Notes: generated by a model from the letters alone, not told the origin. Numbered from the stretch's first letter, positions 12,761 through 23,982 are shown. The stretch: 64,000 nt of DNA from Trema orientale (GCA_002914845.1 JXTC01000058.1:614730-678729), one strand, 5' to 3'. Numbers and translations: made by a program.

Positions 12761-13768
12761 CTGTTATTGTTGAGGCCGTTAATGAAACTCTCCATTGGTT
12801 GATACATGTCCTTGAAGCCTTAAGTAGGGGTGAGTAATGATTCATTGGGACTATTTTTGGAGGCGAGCACTACTTGTTGTTAGTGGTCATGTCTTAACGA
12901 TTTTAATAGGGAATATTTCTTAAACGTGGTCTTTTTTTACTGAGTGGTGTATAGCTGGTGGTGGCCATTTTCATCAAATAGATGGTGAATAACCTTTGAA
13001 ATATAACCGTCATTTTATCACGTACTGTCTAACCTTTTGGTGTGTCGGACCATTCTTTTATATTTCTATTCTATCGTGGCACACTCTCATTGGTGGGTGG
13101 AATTTCTGTCCAACATACATGGTACGCTAAATAAATAAATTAAACTATGACTGAATATTGAACATGTATTTAAACTTGTTATATTTATGTCGTGTCTAAC
13201 GTAATACAACGTGCTAATCTGTATGTTATTTAGCCTATTAATTAAACTTAACTTGTTAGTGCTAAACATTCCTATTTAATTCCATTTGATATGACTTATT
13301 AACCTATTAAGTTTAATGTATTAACTTATTTCACATTTTCGATATACCCTAATATAATTTATTAACTTGTTTAATATTTCCAATGTAACCAATCAACCAT
13401 AATAAATAAAATAAATATAATATGCCATCTAAAACTTAAAAACCAAACCAAAACTTTCAAATTTCAGTACATAAAACATAATATGGAAGTCTCAAGTTAC
13501 ACAATATAATACAAAGTCTCACAAAATTTAATCTTGTTAAACGTGTCAATTTCGAGTTAGCAGGTTAATTCGATTATGACATTTTATTAAATCATGTTTA
13601 ATCTTATTTAACATGTTTAGATCAATAAATATTTAAGACAAATCCAAACTCACTAATTTCGTGTGAAGTATTATCGTGTCGTGAACTAAATTACCACAAT
13701 TACGAAATACGTCTAATGAGACATTGAGAGGAGTCCAGTCGTGTTAGGTCATGCAGTTTATATAGATA

Positions 13769-13777
13769 TTATAAAAA
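13769..13777. repeat. MULE target-site duplication, left copy
   Basis: TTATAAAAA directly precedes the left terminal inverted repeat and is identical to the 9 bases directly after the right one (23096-23104). A 9-bp duplication is characteristic of Mutator-superfamily insertion. Confidence 0.9.
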
Positions 13778-14068
13778 GAGAAAATTGCGGCAAAAATACC
13801 CATTCTTTGTCAAAATTTACACTTTAATACCCAATCTTTTTTTTGACGGCAATAATACCTTCCGTCTAAATTTTATAGCAACCGTCAAATTTTTCTGTTA
13901 AGTGCCATATAATTGTACATGTGTCGACATCTGAGTTTTTAGGCCATTAAAAGTCGTTTAAAAATTATAGAAAAATACAAAAATGAAATAAAAATGAAAT
14001 TAAAGCAGATAATATCAGAAAATAAACCTGAAACGAGTTTAAAAAAGAACCAAATCTATTTTTCTTTA

Positions 14069-14121
<53 letters not shown>

Positions 14122-14160
14122 GACTGGTTCTTGTCAAAAATCCTCCATTGATCTCTGCAA
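13778..14160 (+). repeat. MULE left terminal inverted repeat
   Basis: Matches the reverse complement of 22734-23095 with many substitutions and short indels. Shared blocks include CAAAATTTACA, AATAATACCTTCCGTC, GTCGACATCTGAGTTTTT and AAAAATGAAATTAAAG. It holds a TC microsatellite (14072-14118) that the right repeat lacks. Confidence 0.88.
14072..14118. repeat. (TC)n microsatellite inside the left TIR
   Basis: About 23 uninterrupted TC units. The right TIR has only a few scattered CT words at the matching place, so the array expanded after insertion or in a parental copy. Confidence 0.95.
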
Positions 14161-14286
14161 CACTTCAGAGGAAAGAATCCCTAATTATTATAAGTGAAGA
14201 TTGGGGAAATTTAGATCTATTGTAGCAATTTTGTGTGAATGGAGTTTTGTAAGTGTAGACTACCACTTCCGGTGGTGGTGAGGACC

Positions 14287-14294
14287 TCATGGAC
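14287..14294. repeat. hAT target-site duplication, left copy
   Basis: TCATGGAC here and CCATAGAC at 18264-18271 agree at 6 of 8 positions. The boundary is supported independently: removing the element and one copy restores an open GRF zinc-finger frame (TSW joined to TNKN). Confidence 0.7.
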
Positions 14295-17200
14295 CAAGAG
14301 TGTGTAAAATCTGTAAAAAACTGACCAAATTGACCTATCCATTTTAAACCGACCAATCAAAATTGGACATCTAATTACAATTGGATTGGATCGGATCCTG
14401 TTTATGCAAAACCGAATTGGATCGGTCGGTTGGCGGATTCTATATGCAAAAATCTAATAAAAACCGACCAATCCAACTATACTTAAAATATATATACTTT
14501 TTGCTATTTTTCTTAGTTTTTATTGGTGTTTTCCATTTACTATCCTAGGCATGTCCTCCTACATCTCACTTGAAAAATTTAACCTAACTAATTTCATATC
14601 AAACACTCACACTCACTCTTAAAGGTCATGGCCGCCACCTTCTCGCTCAACCCTAACTCTCGATCTGTCTCTTTCCCTCACTCATCTCACTCATAATACT
14701 CTCATCCTCTCCCTCAACCTGCTCGGCTCTTTTGCTTATCCTATCACTCAGACACTCGCCTTTTTCTTTCTAGCAAGTCGTCTATACATCGCTCATAGTA
14801 TACTTCAACTTGTCCTTCAATTTTTTTTCCCTATTATGGTATATTGAGACTTATGAAATATAATCACTGTCCGATTAACTCATGCTTCACAGATGTTATA
14901 GTTTATGGTTTATTGAAAATATCAAGTACCTTGATATATCTAATTTATAAGTTTATAATCTATCTTTCTTGTGTCATCACTCACCTCTCTGTGTTGGGTT
15001 AATCAACTTATTTATTTTGTGGCTTTGTTTTGAGTCATGATTTCACCTCGTGGCGATTTTTTCCATGCTTTTGAGTCTTTCTTGCTTTTAATTTATTTTA
15101 AGTCATGATAATATTATTGTTTGTTTGGAAGGAACAAAAGCAATAGATTAACTTTAATTTGGAATGACAAAATGGCTTTGATTTTATCTTTTTAATACTG
15201 AGATAATAGCTTTTAGCTAATTAATTTTGTTGTCTTAATTTTTGAGTTTTATATTACTTCTAGGGTGTTCTTGGGTCTATGATTTTGTTTCTTTATCATA
15301 AAGATATCACGACTTCAGTATCTACTTCTACTCGATGAGATATTTAAATTTTCTTTTACTTACATAAAATTATGAAAAATATGCTTTTTATCAATTGTGA
15401 TTATAACTTATAAATTGTGGTGACAGATGTCTTCAACTATAAAAAAGGAAATACACAACCTCATTTCAATTGAAGACAATGAAGTTGTGGGATAAAGAGC
15501 CAATATGGAGACATATAATGCACAAATTGATGAAAGCCCTTCATTGACAGCACCATCAACTTTACTTAGTGCTAGAACGGAGCAAACTCAAACTAAAAGG
15601 AAGTCAACTAGGACTCCATCACAGGTATGGGAGCATTTTATTAGGGTGAATAATGATGCATACCATCCTAAAGCCAAGTGCAAGTACTGTGGGATTCAAT
15701 ATGCATGTGGTAGTTAAAAAAATGGAACAAGTAATTTGTTGCATCATATTGCTAATCAATGCAAGAAGTATCATGGGAGAGAAGATAAGAGACAAAAATT
15801 ATTAGCTTTTCAATTTAAGAAGGTTGATGAGGGAAACCTAGTATCACATAGTTACAAGCCTGAAAAAAATAAGAGAATATGTTGCTAGGATGATTATTAA
15901 AGATGAACTCCTTTTTAGCTTTGTAGAAAATGAGCCTAGATTTGGAATATTGAGCCTAGATTTGAAGTTCCTTCATGCACTACTATTACAAGGGACTGCT
16001 TGAACCTTTATATAAGAGAAAAAAATGTCTTAAGGGATATGTTTGTGAAAACAAAATAATGAGTTTGTCTTATAACTGATACTTAGATATTGTGTCAGAA
16101 TTTGCATTATATATGTTTAACTCTTCATTTTATTGATGAATCTTGGGGATTGCAAAAAAGAATTTTGAACTATTATATTGTTCCTATTAGTAAGGGTGAA
16201 ACACTTGGTAAAGCTGTTGAGCAATATTTGTTAGAATGGAGAATTGAGAGGGTTTTTACCATCACTGTGGATAATGCATCATCAAATAGTAGAGCTATTC
16301 AGTATATTGTTAATACCGTTAATCAATGGGGTGGTACAATTATGAAAGGTGAATACATGCATTTAAAATGTTCTGCACATATTCTAAATTTGATTGTTCA
16401 AGATGGGTTAATTGAGTACAATCAGATTATAAACAAAATTCGAGATGTTGTAAGATATGTGAGAGCATCATCTGCAAGAATGCAAAAATTGAATGAGTGT
16501 GCAAAACAAGTAAAAATCAGTTCTAAGAAAACAATTTGCCTAGATGTTTCAACCCGTTAGAATTCAACTTACTTGATGTTAGATGCTGCTGAAAAGTACC
16601 AAAAGGCATTTGAAAGGATGGAGATGCATGATGTGGGTTATGTCAAAGAGTTTTGCAACTCTGCGATGAAAACATATCCTAGTGAAAGTGATTGGGATAA
16701 GGCATGCTTATTTGTGAAATTCTTGAAGATTTTTTATTATGCAACATTGCAATTCTCTGGCACTAATTATGTAACATCCAATCAGTTTCTAGATTAGGTT
16801 TCTTTTATTCTCAACCAAATAGATAGTTGGAGTGACAATGAGGATTACAGGTTGGGTATGATAGCTGATTTAATGAGGAAAAAGTATAAGAAGTATTGGG
16901 AAAAAATAGAAATCTTGAATCCTTTGTTGCTTGTGGCAGTTTTGCTTGATCTGTGGTATAAGGGGCCTTTTTTAACTGTTTGTTTTGAGATGATGTGTAC
17001 TAGTGATTCTGAGGAAGCTACAAAGCATACCAAGCAAGTTAGAAAGACTTTGGAGAAGATGTATTCTGAATATTGCAAGCTGAACTCCAATTTTTTTAGT
17101 ACTTCCAATTCCACTACTTCCCAAACTTCTGAAGACATTAAGGCTGATTGTGGAGATGTAGATGCATACACTTTGTTCCAAAATTGGCTTAAACAAAGGT

Positions 17201-18263
17201 TAAAGGCTACTGACAAACTGGACAATAAGACAGAAGTTGACAAGTATTTAATAAAAGCTTGTGAGGACCCATATGCTACTGACTTTGATATCTTGTCTTG
17301 GTGGAAAGTTAATTCTAGCAGATTTAAGATTCTTTCCTTGATAGCTCGAGATGTCCTAGCTATTCCAGCTTCTACTATCACTTCTGAGTCAGTATTCTCT
17401 ATTGGTGGGTGTGTCATTGATCCATTTAGGAATTCTTTATCTCCTAAAACTGTCCAGGCACTCATATGCACTCAAAATTGGATTCGACAAACACCAATAA
17501 CTGATGTTCGTAATGGATTAGGAGAAGGGAAAACATTAGAGTCTGGTAAATATAATTATGATATATACTTTTATCTTGTCATTTGTTTGTTTTTGTTCTA
17601 ACTATACTTTTTTCTTTAAAAAAAAAAATTGCAGATATCTTGGCTAGTGTTGGGGATATAAGAATTGAGTGACTCGTCTACTATCTTATTGGTTTTCATA
17701 ATTATATTATGTTTAACGAAGGGTTTCATTTACTTGTCTATTCGGTCTTTTGAGGATATTAGACACTTTTGGTCCTCAGACATATATTTCCTTTTTATCA
17801 CTTTCTTGCTTTAAAGACTTCTCTCGTTATATTATGTTTTCTAATAGTTATAGCCACAACCAAGAGACAGACTTGGAAATTTGAATTATCCTATAACTTG
17901 TTATATTATATGACTAATGATTTTTATATGTTTTTTAATTTATTACCAGGTTTTGTGGATTGTAACTTTTATACTAGTTATTTTATACGGGGCCTTTTCA
18001 ATTTTTTTTTTACAATTTTCCGGCCCAAAATAGTAAAAGAAAAATAGAAATTATTAAAGCCTAAAATGTATAAAAATGGCCCAAATATAAGGCCCGAAAC
18101 CGAAGCCCACAATTGATCCATTAATTGGATAACAGATTTGGATTGGTTCGGTGGATAATGGACTGGTGGATTGGTTCAGTTGAGAAAATAGAAAACCAAC
18201 CAATGAACGGATCGGTTCCTGTATGAGCTAAAATGGTTAGTTACCGACCGATGAACAAGCTTA
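14295..18263 (+). mobile_element. hAT-superfamily element nested in the MULE, decayed
   Basis: About 4.0 kb carrying a hAT transposase pseudogene in plus orientation. The terminal repeats are weak (left CAAGAGTGTGTAAAA, right on the other strand TAAGCTTGTTCATC). Subterminal regions at both ends are full of short ccgaccaat / attggtcggt-like words (14340-14480 and 18110-18255), as seen in plant hAT elements where they bind transposase. The 8-bp imperfect duplication fits the superfamily. Termini are less certain than the family. Confidence 0.75.
15427..17672 (+). pseudogene. hAT transposase pseudogene (BED finger, RNase H-like core, C-terminal dimerisation domain)
   Basis: The N-terminal part has a BED-type zinc finger: VWEHFIRVNNDAYHPKAKC, then KYCGIQYACG, then after a stop NLLHHIANQC. 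A Ser/Lys-rich leader precedes it. The middle has the hAT core ITVDNASSNSRAIQYIVNTV and MHLKCSAHILNLIVQDGL. The C-terminus has the dimerisation signature DILSWWKVNSSRFKILSLIA, ASTITSESVFSIGGCVIDPF and LSPKTVQALICTQNWI, then a short last exon after an intron (donor TCTG|GTAAAT, acceptor TTGCAG|ATATCT) ending at 17672. Inactivating changes include stops at 15493, 15715, 16558 (a Trp codon of STRWNST turned to TAG) and 16795, plus several more stops and probably frameshifts between 15870 and 16090. Related to Ac-like plant transposases of the RICESLEEPER/DAYSLEEPER type, but clearly dead. Confidence 0.92.
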
Positions 18264-18271
18264 CCATAGAC
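18264..18271. repeat. hAT target-site duplication, right copy
   Basis: CCATAGAC, matching TCATGGAC at 14287-14294 at 6 of 8 positions; the two differences suggest an old insertion. Confidence 0.65.
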
Positions 18272-19160
18272 TAACAAAAACCTAAGGAGGAGGTTCAAGT
18301 CGTGTAGGAAGTTTCGGGTGAGTAATTTTAGAATTTTTTTTTGAAATATAAGTGATGAAGTTAATTTTTGTTCAGGCTTATAGTAGTTATGGTTTTTTCT
18401 ATTGGGTTGATTCAAAAATATGCGAGAGATCAAAGAGAGTAATACTAGAGTTACTAAGAAGAATTCGTGACTTAGAGGTAAAGAAATCGTCATTTGATTA
18501 AGGTGGAGTTAGTGCTGGGCAGAGTTACACTACAGCTTGTGATATTCCAGGAATAAGATGAGGGCTTTCATGTGTTGCTGAAAATATACCGAGACATAAT
18601 GAGGAAGTTAAAACAAATATGTGTGAAAGATTAAGGAAAATTGTGCTGGGTTTTATAGTTATAATTATCATTGTTATCTAGTTAACTTGAGGTATTGATG
18701 TAATTGTGTAGTTAGTTTTATTATTTAGTGTAAAACAAATGTATGTAGCATTTGTTATTAAACTCTAAAGTAGCAGTTATAATGGTTGAATTTTGTCATT
18801 ACAATATCAATATAACAGTTTATTTGTGCAATTCAAGCTGAGTTGTTTATGTTTGTTAATAGCATTGTAGTTAATTTTTTAATATGAGAAGGATAGTTAA
18901 AACAGAATATGATATAAGCAAAATGGCAAACTGATTTTGCATAGAACAACCATTTATGTCTAAAAAAGATTATATAACTCATGTACATTGTAAAATGCCA
19001 CAAGAGGCACAAAGTTCTTGCACTAGCAATAATAATCTAGAAAAACTACCACCAAAAGCCACTACTATGCTACCTATATGCATCTCCAAAATTTAGTACA
19101 TTTTTTTACAGTATATCCCTAATGGTTAAATATAAATGGCAATTCTAAGTAACTTCCATT

Positions 19161-22100
19161 TCAGTTCATGATTGCCCATGTTGGAGTACTAGAGTTTGCA
19201 ATGGCATCATTTCTAGCTTTTTGCTTTTGTTGCCTTTCTCTTCTTTTGATTATCTCCTCAGTAAGGTTTTTCTTAGGTGGACGACATTTCTTCTTTTGAA
19301 CAGGGGCCTGTAAAAATCTAACACATAATTGGCTTCAAGATGTATATAAAAACTGAGGAACCTATATAACTGAAACTAATATATTCATACCTCTATAAAT
19401 ATTTCATTCTCACAAGTGGACCTGAAATGGCCTCTCTAGTTACAGTTGGTGCAATGGGTTATTTGGCCAGTTTTCTTCAGTTTAGTTGCACCAACAGGTG
19501 GTTCATCTGCCTCTCTTCTCCTTGATTTTTTTGGTCTGCCTAGTAAATTATGTTCAATTGGAGAAGATATTAGATTCAGCCCTGTTTGAGGCTATTTATC
19601 TGGGCTAAGCATTGGTTCAACCACATCTGTATAAGCCTTAACAAAAAAATTCTTTCCTGTAGTAGTCATGGATATAGTCCATAATGTCTAGCCCCATACT
19701 CCAAATGCTTGCAGTTGCATGGCCACGAGATTTTTGTTAACTGAAACCTCCTACAGGTGCACATTTTGGTATCCAAGTTAACCACAAAAACCTCATTATT
19801 TTTAAAGGTAACCTGGAACTTCTTAGCTATAGCTCTAGTTGTTATACAATACTTTCTAATTGCTTTGTTGTCTTCAATAACTTTCAAAATTCTTTTCCCA
19901 ACAGGTCTATTCCATTTCTCCACACATCATCCAGAATATGATTTTCTCTATCAAAGCCACAATGGCTTTATCCCTAGCATCTAAGATAGCTGAATTAAAA
20001 CTCTCACATATATTATTTAACAGAATATCATATTTCACTCCCTCAGAAAAAGTTGACCTTGTCCATTCACTAGGTTTCTTTGTAATGAGCCATGTATGAG
20101 CCCTCTTATTAACTGCCTTTTACTTATTCATTCTCCTTATCCATTCTTCATTTGTTGTTGTCCTGGCAACTGCTCATAATATTTGCTTTAATAGTAAAGC
20201 TGGGTATTGTTTCTTGAAGTTGGCATGTAAATACCTAACACAAAATTTGATTTCAACACCTTTAAAATTGGTCTCTAGATCTGTTTCTAGCCCTTTCTGT
20301 CTGTCACTCATCATTGTATACCGTTTTGGATTACCTATCTCTAAGTCCTCCCTTAATAATTGGAGAAACCACTTCTATGTCTCTGTGTTCACCTTCTCCA
20401 TTATTGTATATGCAATAGGGAATATAGATTTGTCTCCATTAATGCCCAGTGCCGTCAACAATATCCCTTTGCAATATCCTTTCAAAAAATAACCATATAA
20501 GCCAATTAAGGGTCTGCATCCGAGTTTGAATCCTTCCTTGCATGCCTTCAAGCATATGCAGACCCTCTCAAATAATCTTCTGTCGTTCACCAACTTTGTC
20601 TTCAAAACGGCTGTACTACCAGGGTTTGTAGCCAAGATCTGTTTGTAGTAATCCTCTAGAATGGCATACTGCTCCCTAACAGACCCCTCTAGCATAGTAA
20701 TTGCTTTAACCTTAGCCCTATAAAATGCCCAAGGTGAGACCTCTGAGAATTTGGTGGCCACAGTCATCTTATGGAAAGTTTTATAAGACATAGTAGGGTT
20801 TACTCTGAACTGCTCAAGGAAATGCTTGGCCAACCATGTGCTGTCCATGTTCTCGCTATTGAAAACTAGCCCATAATCATGCACATCCTTTAAAGTATTC
20901 ACTCTAAGGGTATTGTTCTACTTTGCATTTAACTCTTATATTTTCTGAGGTGTTCTGCATATATATGTACTCTTTGTACACAGAAATAAGTACTCTTTGA
21001 TAGCTGTTCTAATGAGGTCTACTGATGCAAACTCTATTCCCAAAGTGAATTTAAAATTCTCATAATTGGTATTGGCATTGAACTACTTGCTTTTCCTGAT
21101 TATATCAATATGATCATCACCTTCACTCAAGCTTTATAGATCTTGCTCAGATTCAATCCTACCTTCACTACCAGCATCATCTTCTTCACATAATTGCGTA
21201 ACTGATCCTCACCAACTACTTGAATTAGGTTGATGATCTATATTCATTTCCCCCTCATTATCCTGAGCATATTCCTCCTGAACAAATTTAAACTTTTCTT
21301 CTCTAGTTACATTTTCAGCCCTTTGATTCTGATTGTCTTTATTTTCTGCAGGTTCATTCACTGGAGCTTCATTCTCTGTAGGTTCATTCACTAGAGCTTC
21401 ATACTCTACAGGTTCATTCTGGGTGTGGTTTCTGCTTCCATCTGCTAATAAATCCTTAACAACAGGATCATAGTCATATACATCCTCTAATACTCCCTTA
21501 TATTGGCTTTGTTGTGTGGTGTCTGGGAAATGAGATGGGCTTGGTATGTATAGATCAGAGTTAGCAAGGGCATTTGGTGATTGTGGTAGAATATTATCTA
21601 GTTCAGTTGCTGGTTGTAGGGAAGATTGTGGTCCTGGGTCATTTGGTGGTTATGGTGAAACATGTTCTATTTCATTTGTTGGTTGTGGAGTGGATTGTGG
21701 TCTTGTCTCAATTGGTGGTTGTGGGGAGGATCTATGAGGTTCTTGTCCATGCTTATCTTCTTGTGTGATATTATTTTCCTGCGTACCAATTTATGCTTTA
21801 GGTCCAAGGTCAGTATATGAGTACTGACTTTGGGCTTGTGATGTAACCATTTTTATCCCTTAAATATCTGCATCCTCAGCTAGTTCTTCAATGATGCATC
21901 TCTTTAAGGGTTTAGGTCCTGGATGACGTTTAATTGCATCACTGTCTTCCCTCCATTCCAATCCCATTACCTTCTTAGGCATCACCAAGGACAGTTCTGC
22001 CTTCCTATAGTTACGCCTCACCAATTCTTCCATTATTTCCATAACTTTCTTGTCACTTACTAACATTTTTCCATATTTTAATGCCCTATCCTTTGGCTTC

Positions 22101-22699
22101 CACAAAAGCCCAAATGGCATCGTATAATTCAAATGCAAAGTCATATTTTCCAAACTGAATTTTTTGAAGTAATCCATATCGCAGTTATCAAATAGTGCAA
22201 TACTCCCTCCCTCGTACCTTTTATTCCCATAAGGTGTGAAGAAATCTCCACCATAGTACAGTTTGACTGTGAATAATGTAGAAGACTCATCTGCCAAATT
22301 TAAAAGTAATTATTATCAACTACTAAACACCTACTAAATAATAAATTAAGTAATAAAATAAACCCACTAGCTAATAGTAAACCAGATTCCTATTGACCTA
22401 CCCTCATCAAAGCAAATGTTGACCCCCATAACAGTAAAAGAAGAAGTAGTGGTCTCCAAAAAAGACAACAAAATAGACTCCACGCATATGGGTTCCAAAC
22501 CCAAAAATATAGTCCCCTTCCTCAACTATAAAAGCCGAAAACTCTTCACAATGTCAATTACAAACCCTAAAAAGTACAAAAGCCCTAAGTCTGAATAACA
22601 CTCGCCCACTCGATTTTGGCATAAAATACTGGAAAAAAGTGCAATAAGAACACCATAACCAACATAAAAATACTTACCAGGTTGATGTCGATGCTCCAT
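19161..22699 (-). pseudogene. mudrA-type MULE transposase pseudogene
   Basis: Exon 1 (22699-22678) starts 35 bp inside the right TIR; exon 2 follows an acceptor at 22291 and gives SSTLFTVKLYYGGDFFTPYG, a PB1-like N-terminal region typical of plant MULEs. Next come a low-complexity Asn/Glu/Pro segment (21390-21210) and a DNA-binding domain (FTLGIEFASVDLIRTAIKEY near 21050). The MULE catalytic core (20902-20375 and onward) includes CRPLIGLYGYFLKGYCKG, FPIAYTIMEKVNTET, TMMSDRQKGL and ICESFN. A SWIM zinc finger follows near 19765-19690 (MCTCRRFQLTKISWPCNCKH), then a CCHC-like knuckle near 19470 (HCTNCN, stop, RGHFRSTC) and a basic tail ending at TGA 19161. Several in-frame stops occur. The usual GLDG aspartate of the core is Tyr, so a catalytic residue is also lost. 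Confidence 0.9.
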
Positions 22700-22733
22700 C
22701 TTCTCCACAAGAACTCATCAAAATTTTAGCAAT

Positions 22734-23095
22734 TTACAGACATTAATGGTGGATTCTGGACAAGAACTAGTCGAAATAGAGATAGGGCAGGAGAGTGAAG
22801 ACAAGAAATTTTTGGGTTTTTGAACTTTTTTACTCTCTTTTTTTAACGGACTTTGAAGTTATTATCTACTTTAATTTCATTTTTATTTCATTTTCGTATT
22901 TTTCTATAATTTTTAAACGACTTTCAACGGCTTAAAAACTCAGATGTCGACCCGTGTACAATTATGTGGCACTTAATGGAAAAATTTGACAGTTGATAAA
23001 AAATTTGGACGGAAGGTATTATTGTCGTCAAGAAAAAGATTAGTATTAAAATGTAAATTTTGACTAAAAATGAGCACTTTTACCGCAATTTTATC
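22734..23095 (-). repeat. MULE right terminal inverted repeat
   Basis: Reverse complement matches 13778-14160; the outermost bases are CCGCAATTTTATC. It directly abuts the target duplication at 23096. Confidence 0.88.
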
Positions 23096-23104
23096 TTATA
23101 AAAA
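23096..23104. repeat. MULE target-site duplication, right copy
   Basis: TTATAAAAA, identical to 13769-13777. Confidence 0.9.
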
Positions 23105-23123
23105 ATTATTATTATTTTTTAAA

Positions 23124-23837
23124 GAGTAATTATCACTAAAATACCCTCTATTTTGAAAAAATGTGAAAAAAACCTTCTATTTTGAAAATTCAAAATAAAT
23201 ACTTTCTATTTAATAAAAATTATCATTAAAATACCCTCTGTTTGAAAAAATATGAAAAAAAACCTTCTGTTTAACGAAAATTATCATTAAAATACCCTCT
23301 ATTTTAAAAAAGTGTAAAAAAAATCCTTGTATTATTAAAAATTTAAAATAAATACTTTTTATTTGAATTATCATATCATTTGCTACCATTGACTAGTCAA
23401 AATCTTCAAAAAAATTAATAAAATTAACATTATACTCATATTATATTATTTTAAGAAACACACCACACTTAAAAAGAAAGGGATAGAAAATACACATAAT
23501 TTAAAACCTCTTAAAAAAAACTCTTCTCTCTATTGTTGTGGCACTAATCTAGAAAAAAAAATCTAAAATTTTTAAAAATTTCTCAAATAGAAGGTATTTT
23601 TTTAAATTTTTAATAATACAAGGATTTTTTTTCCACACTTTTTTTTAATAAAGGGTATTTTAATGATAATTTTCATTAAATAGAAGATTTTTTTTCACAT
23701 TATTCAAACAGAGGGTATTTTAGTGATAATTTTCGTTAAATAGAAAGCACTTTTTTTGAATTTTCTAAAACGAAAGGTTCTTTTTCACATTTTTTTCAAA
23801 ATAAAGGATATTTTAGTGATAATTTCTTTTTTTTTTT
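23124..23837. mobile_element. Fold-back / MITE-like element with internally repetitive arms
   Basis: The left arm (about 23127-23372) and right arm (about 23583-23825) are inverted copies of each other. Each arm has three sub-repeats beginning ATTATCA(C/T)TAAAATACCC and containing TTTGAAAAAATGTGAAAAAA-like and CCTTCT words. A ~210-bp centre has no coding capacity. A possible 9-bp duplication TTTTTTAAA (23115-23123 and 23838-23846) lies in A/T-rich flank and is weak evidence. The whole could fold into one long hairpin. Family not recognised. Confidence 0.65.
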
Positions 23838-23979
23838 TTTTTTAAATATACGTTTATTTAATGAGGTCTGAGGACGAGTGTAACACAACTAGAAAGCGAA
23901 GAAGAAGAAAAGCCAAAGCTCACTGTTCAGTTATTGAGAACCCAAAAGGCAAAACCTTTTCCATTGCTTTCTTCTCAAG

Positions 23980-23982
<3 letters not shown>

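Larger units (their letters stand above)
9001..13768. other. Gene-free, repeat-like spacer left of the MULE
   Basis: Mostly low-complexity AT-rich DNA with homopolymer runs and a TTTTA microsatellite near 9116-9136. It includes one short ORF remnant (10351-10530) and a short periodic stretch (12650-12760). The 10.8-11.6 kb and 13.1-13.75 kb parts look like decayed mobile-element DNA (for example repeated cgtgtcgtg words near 13672-13684), but no ends, target duplications or protein domains can be shown. Confidence 0.4.
14239..18681 (+). pseudogene. MULE-borne GRF-type zinc-finger gene with C-terminal membrane segment, split by hAT
   Basis: Exon 1 starts at ATG 14239, 79 bp inside the left TIR: MEFCKCRLPLPVVVRTSW, then the hAT insertion, then TNKNLRRRFKSCRKFR ending in a donor (CGG|GTGAGT near 18317). 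Exon 2 follows an acceptor TTCAG|GCTTAT near 18375 and reads SYGFFYWVDSKICERSK, then VILELLRRIRDLEVKK. This matches the GRF zinc-finger pattern (CxC, TSWT, RRF.SC, FF.WVD), except that the last Cys is Tyr. The frame continues through a TAA (18500) and a TGA (18559) to a hydrophobic tail IVLGFIVIIIIVI ending at TAG 18681. Small GRF proteins with a hydrophobic C-terminus are common among plant hypothetical proteins. Function unknown; broken here by the hAT and two stops. Confidence 0.75.
13778..23095. mobile_element. Mutator-like element (MULE), 9.3 kb, two inward-facing genes, non-functional
   Basis: The ends are inverted repeats (left GAGAAAATTGCGGCAAAAAT, right on the other strand GATAAAATTGCGGTAAAAGT) that stay alignable for ~360-380 bp. 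They are bounded by a perfect 9-bp duplication TTATAAAAA. Just inside the right end, a mudrA-type transposase reads leftward (ATG at 22699). Just inside the left end, a GRF zinc-finger gene reads rightward (ATG at 14239). A hAT element (14295-18263) is nested inside. Without it the element would be about 5.3 kb. Each TIR probably carried the promoter of the gene beside it, as in maize MuDR. Both genes carry stop codons, so this copy cannot mobilise itself. Confidence 0.9.

Noticed and set aside
16845..17471. Minus-strand ORF of 208 residues in the hAT element
   Set aside because: Antisense to the hAT dimerisation domain, which is recognisable on the plus strand.
23105..23860. Possible CRISPR-like or satellite array from the repeated ATTATCATTAAAATACCC modules
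   Set aside because: The modules are in inverted arms of one fold-back element in a plant genome and are irregularly spaced, so neither a CRISPR nor a satellite array.
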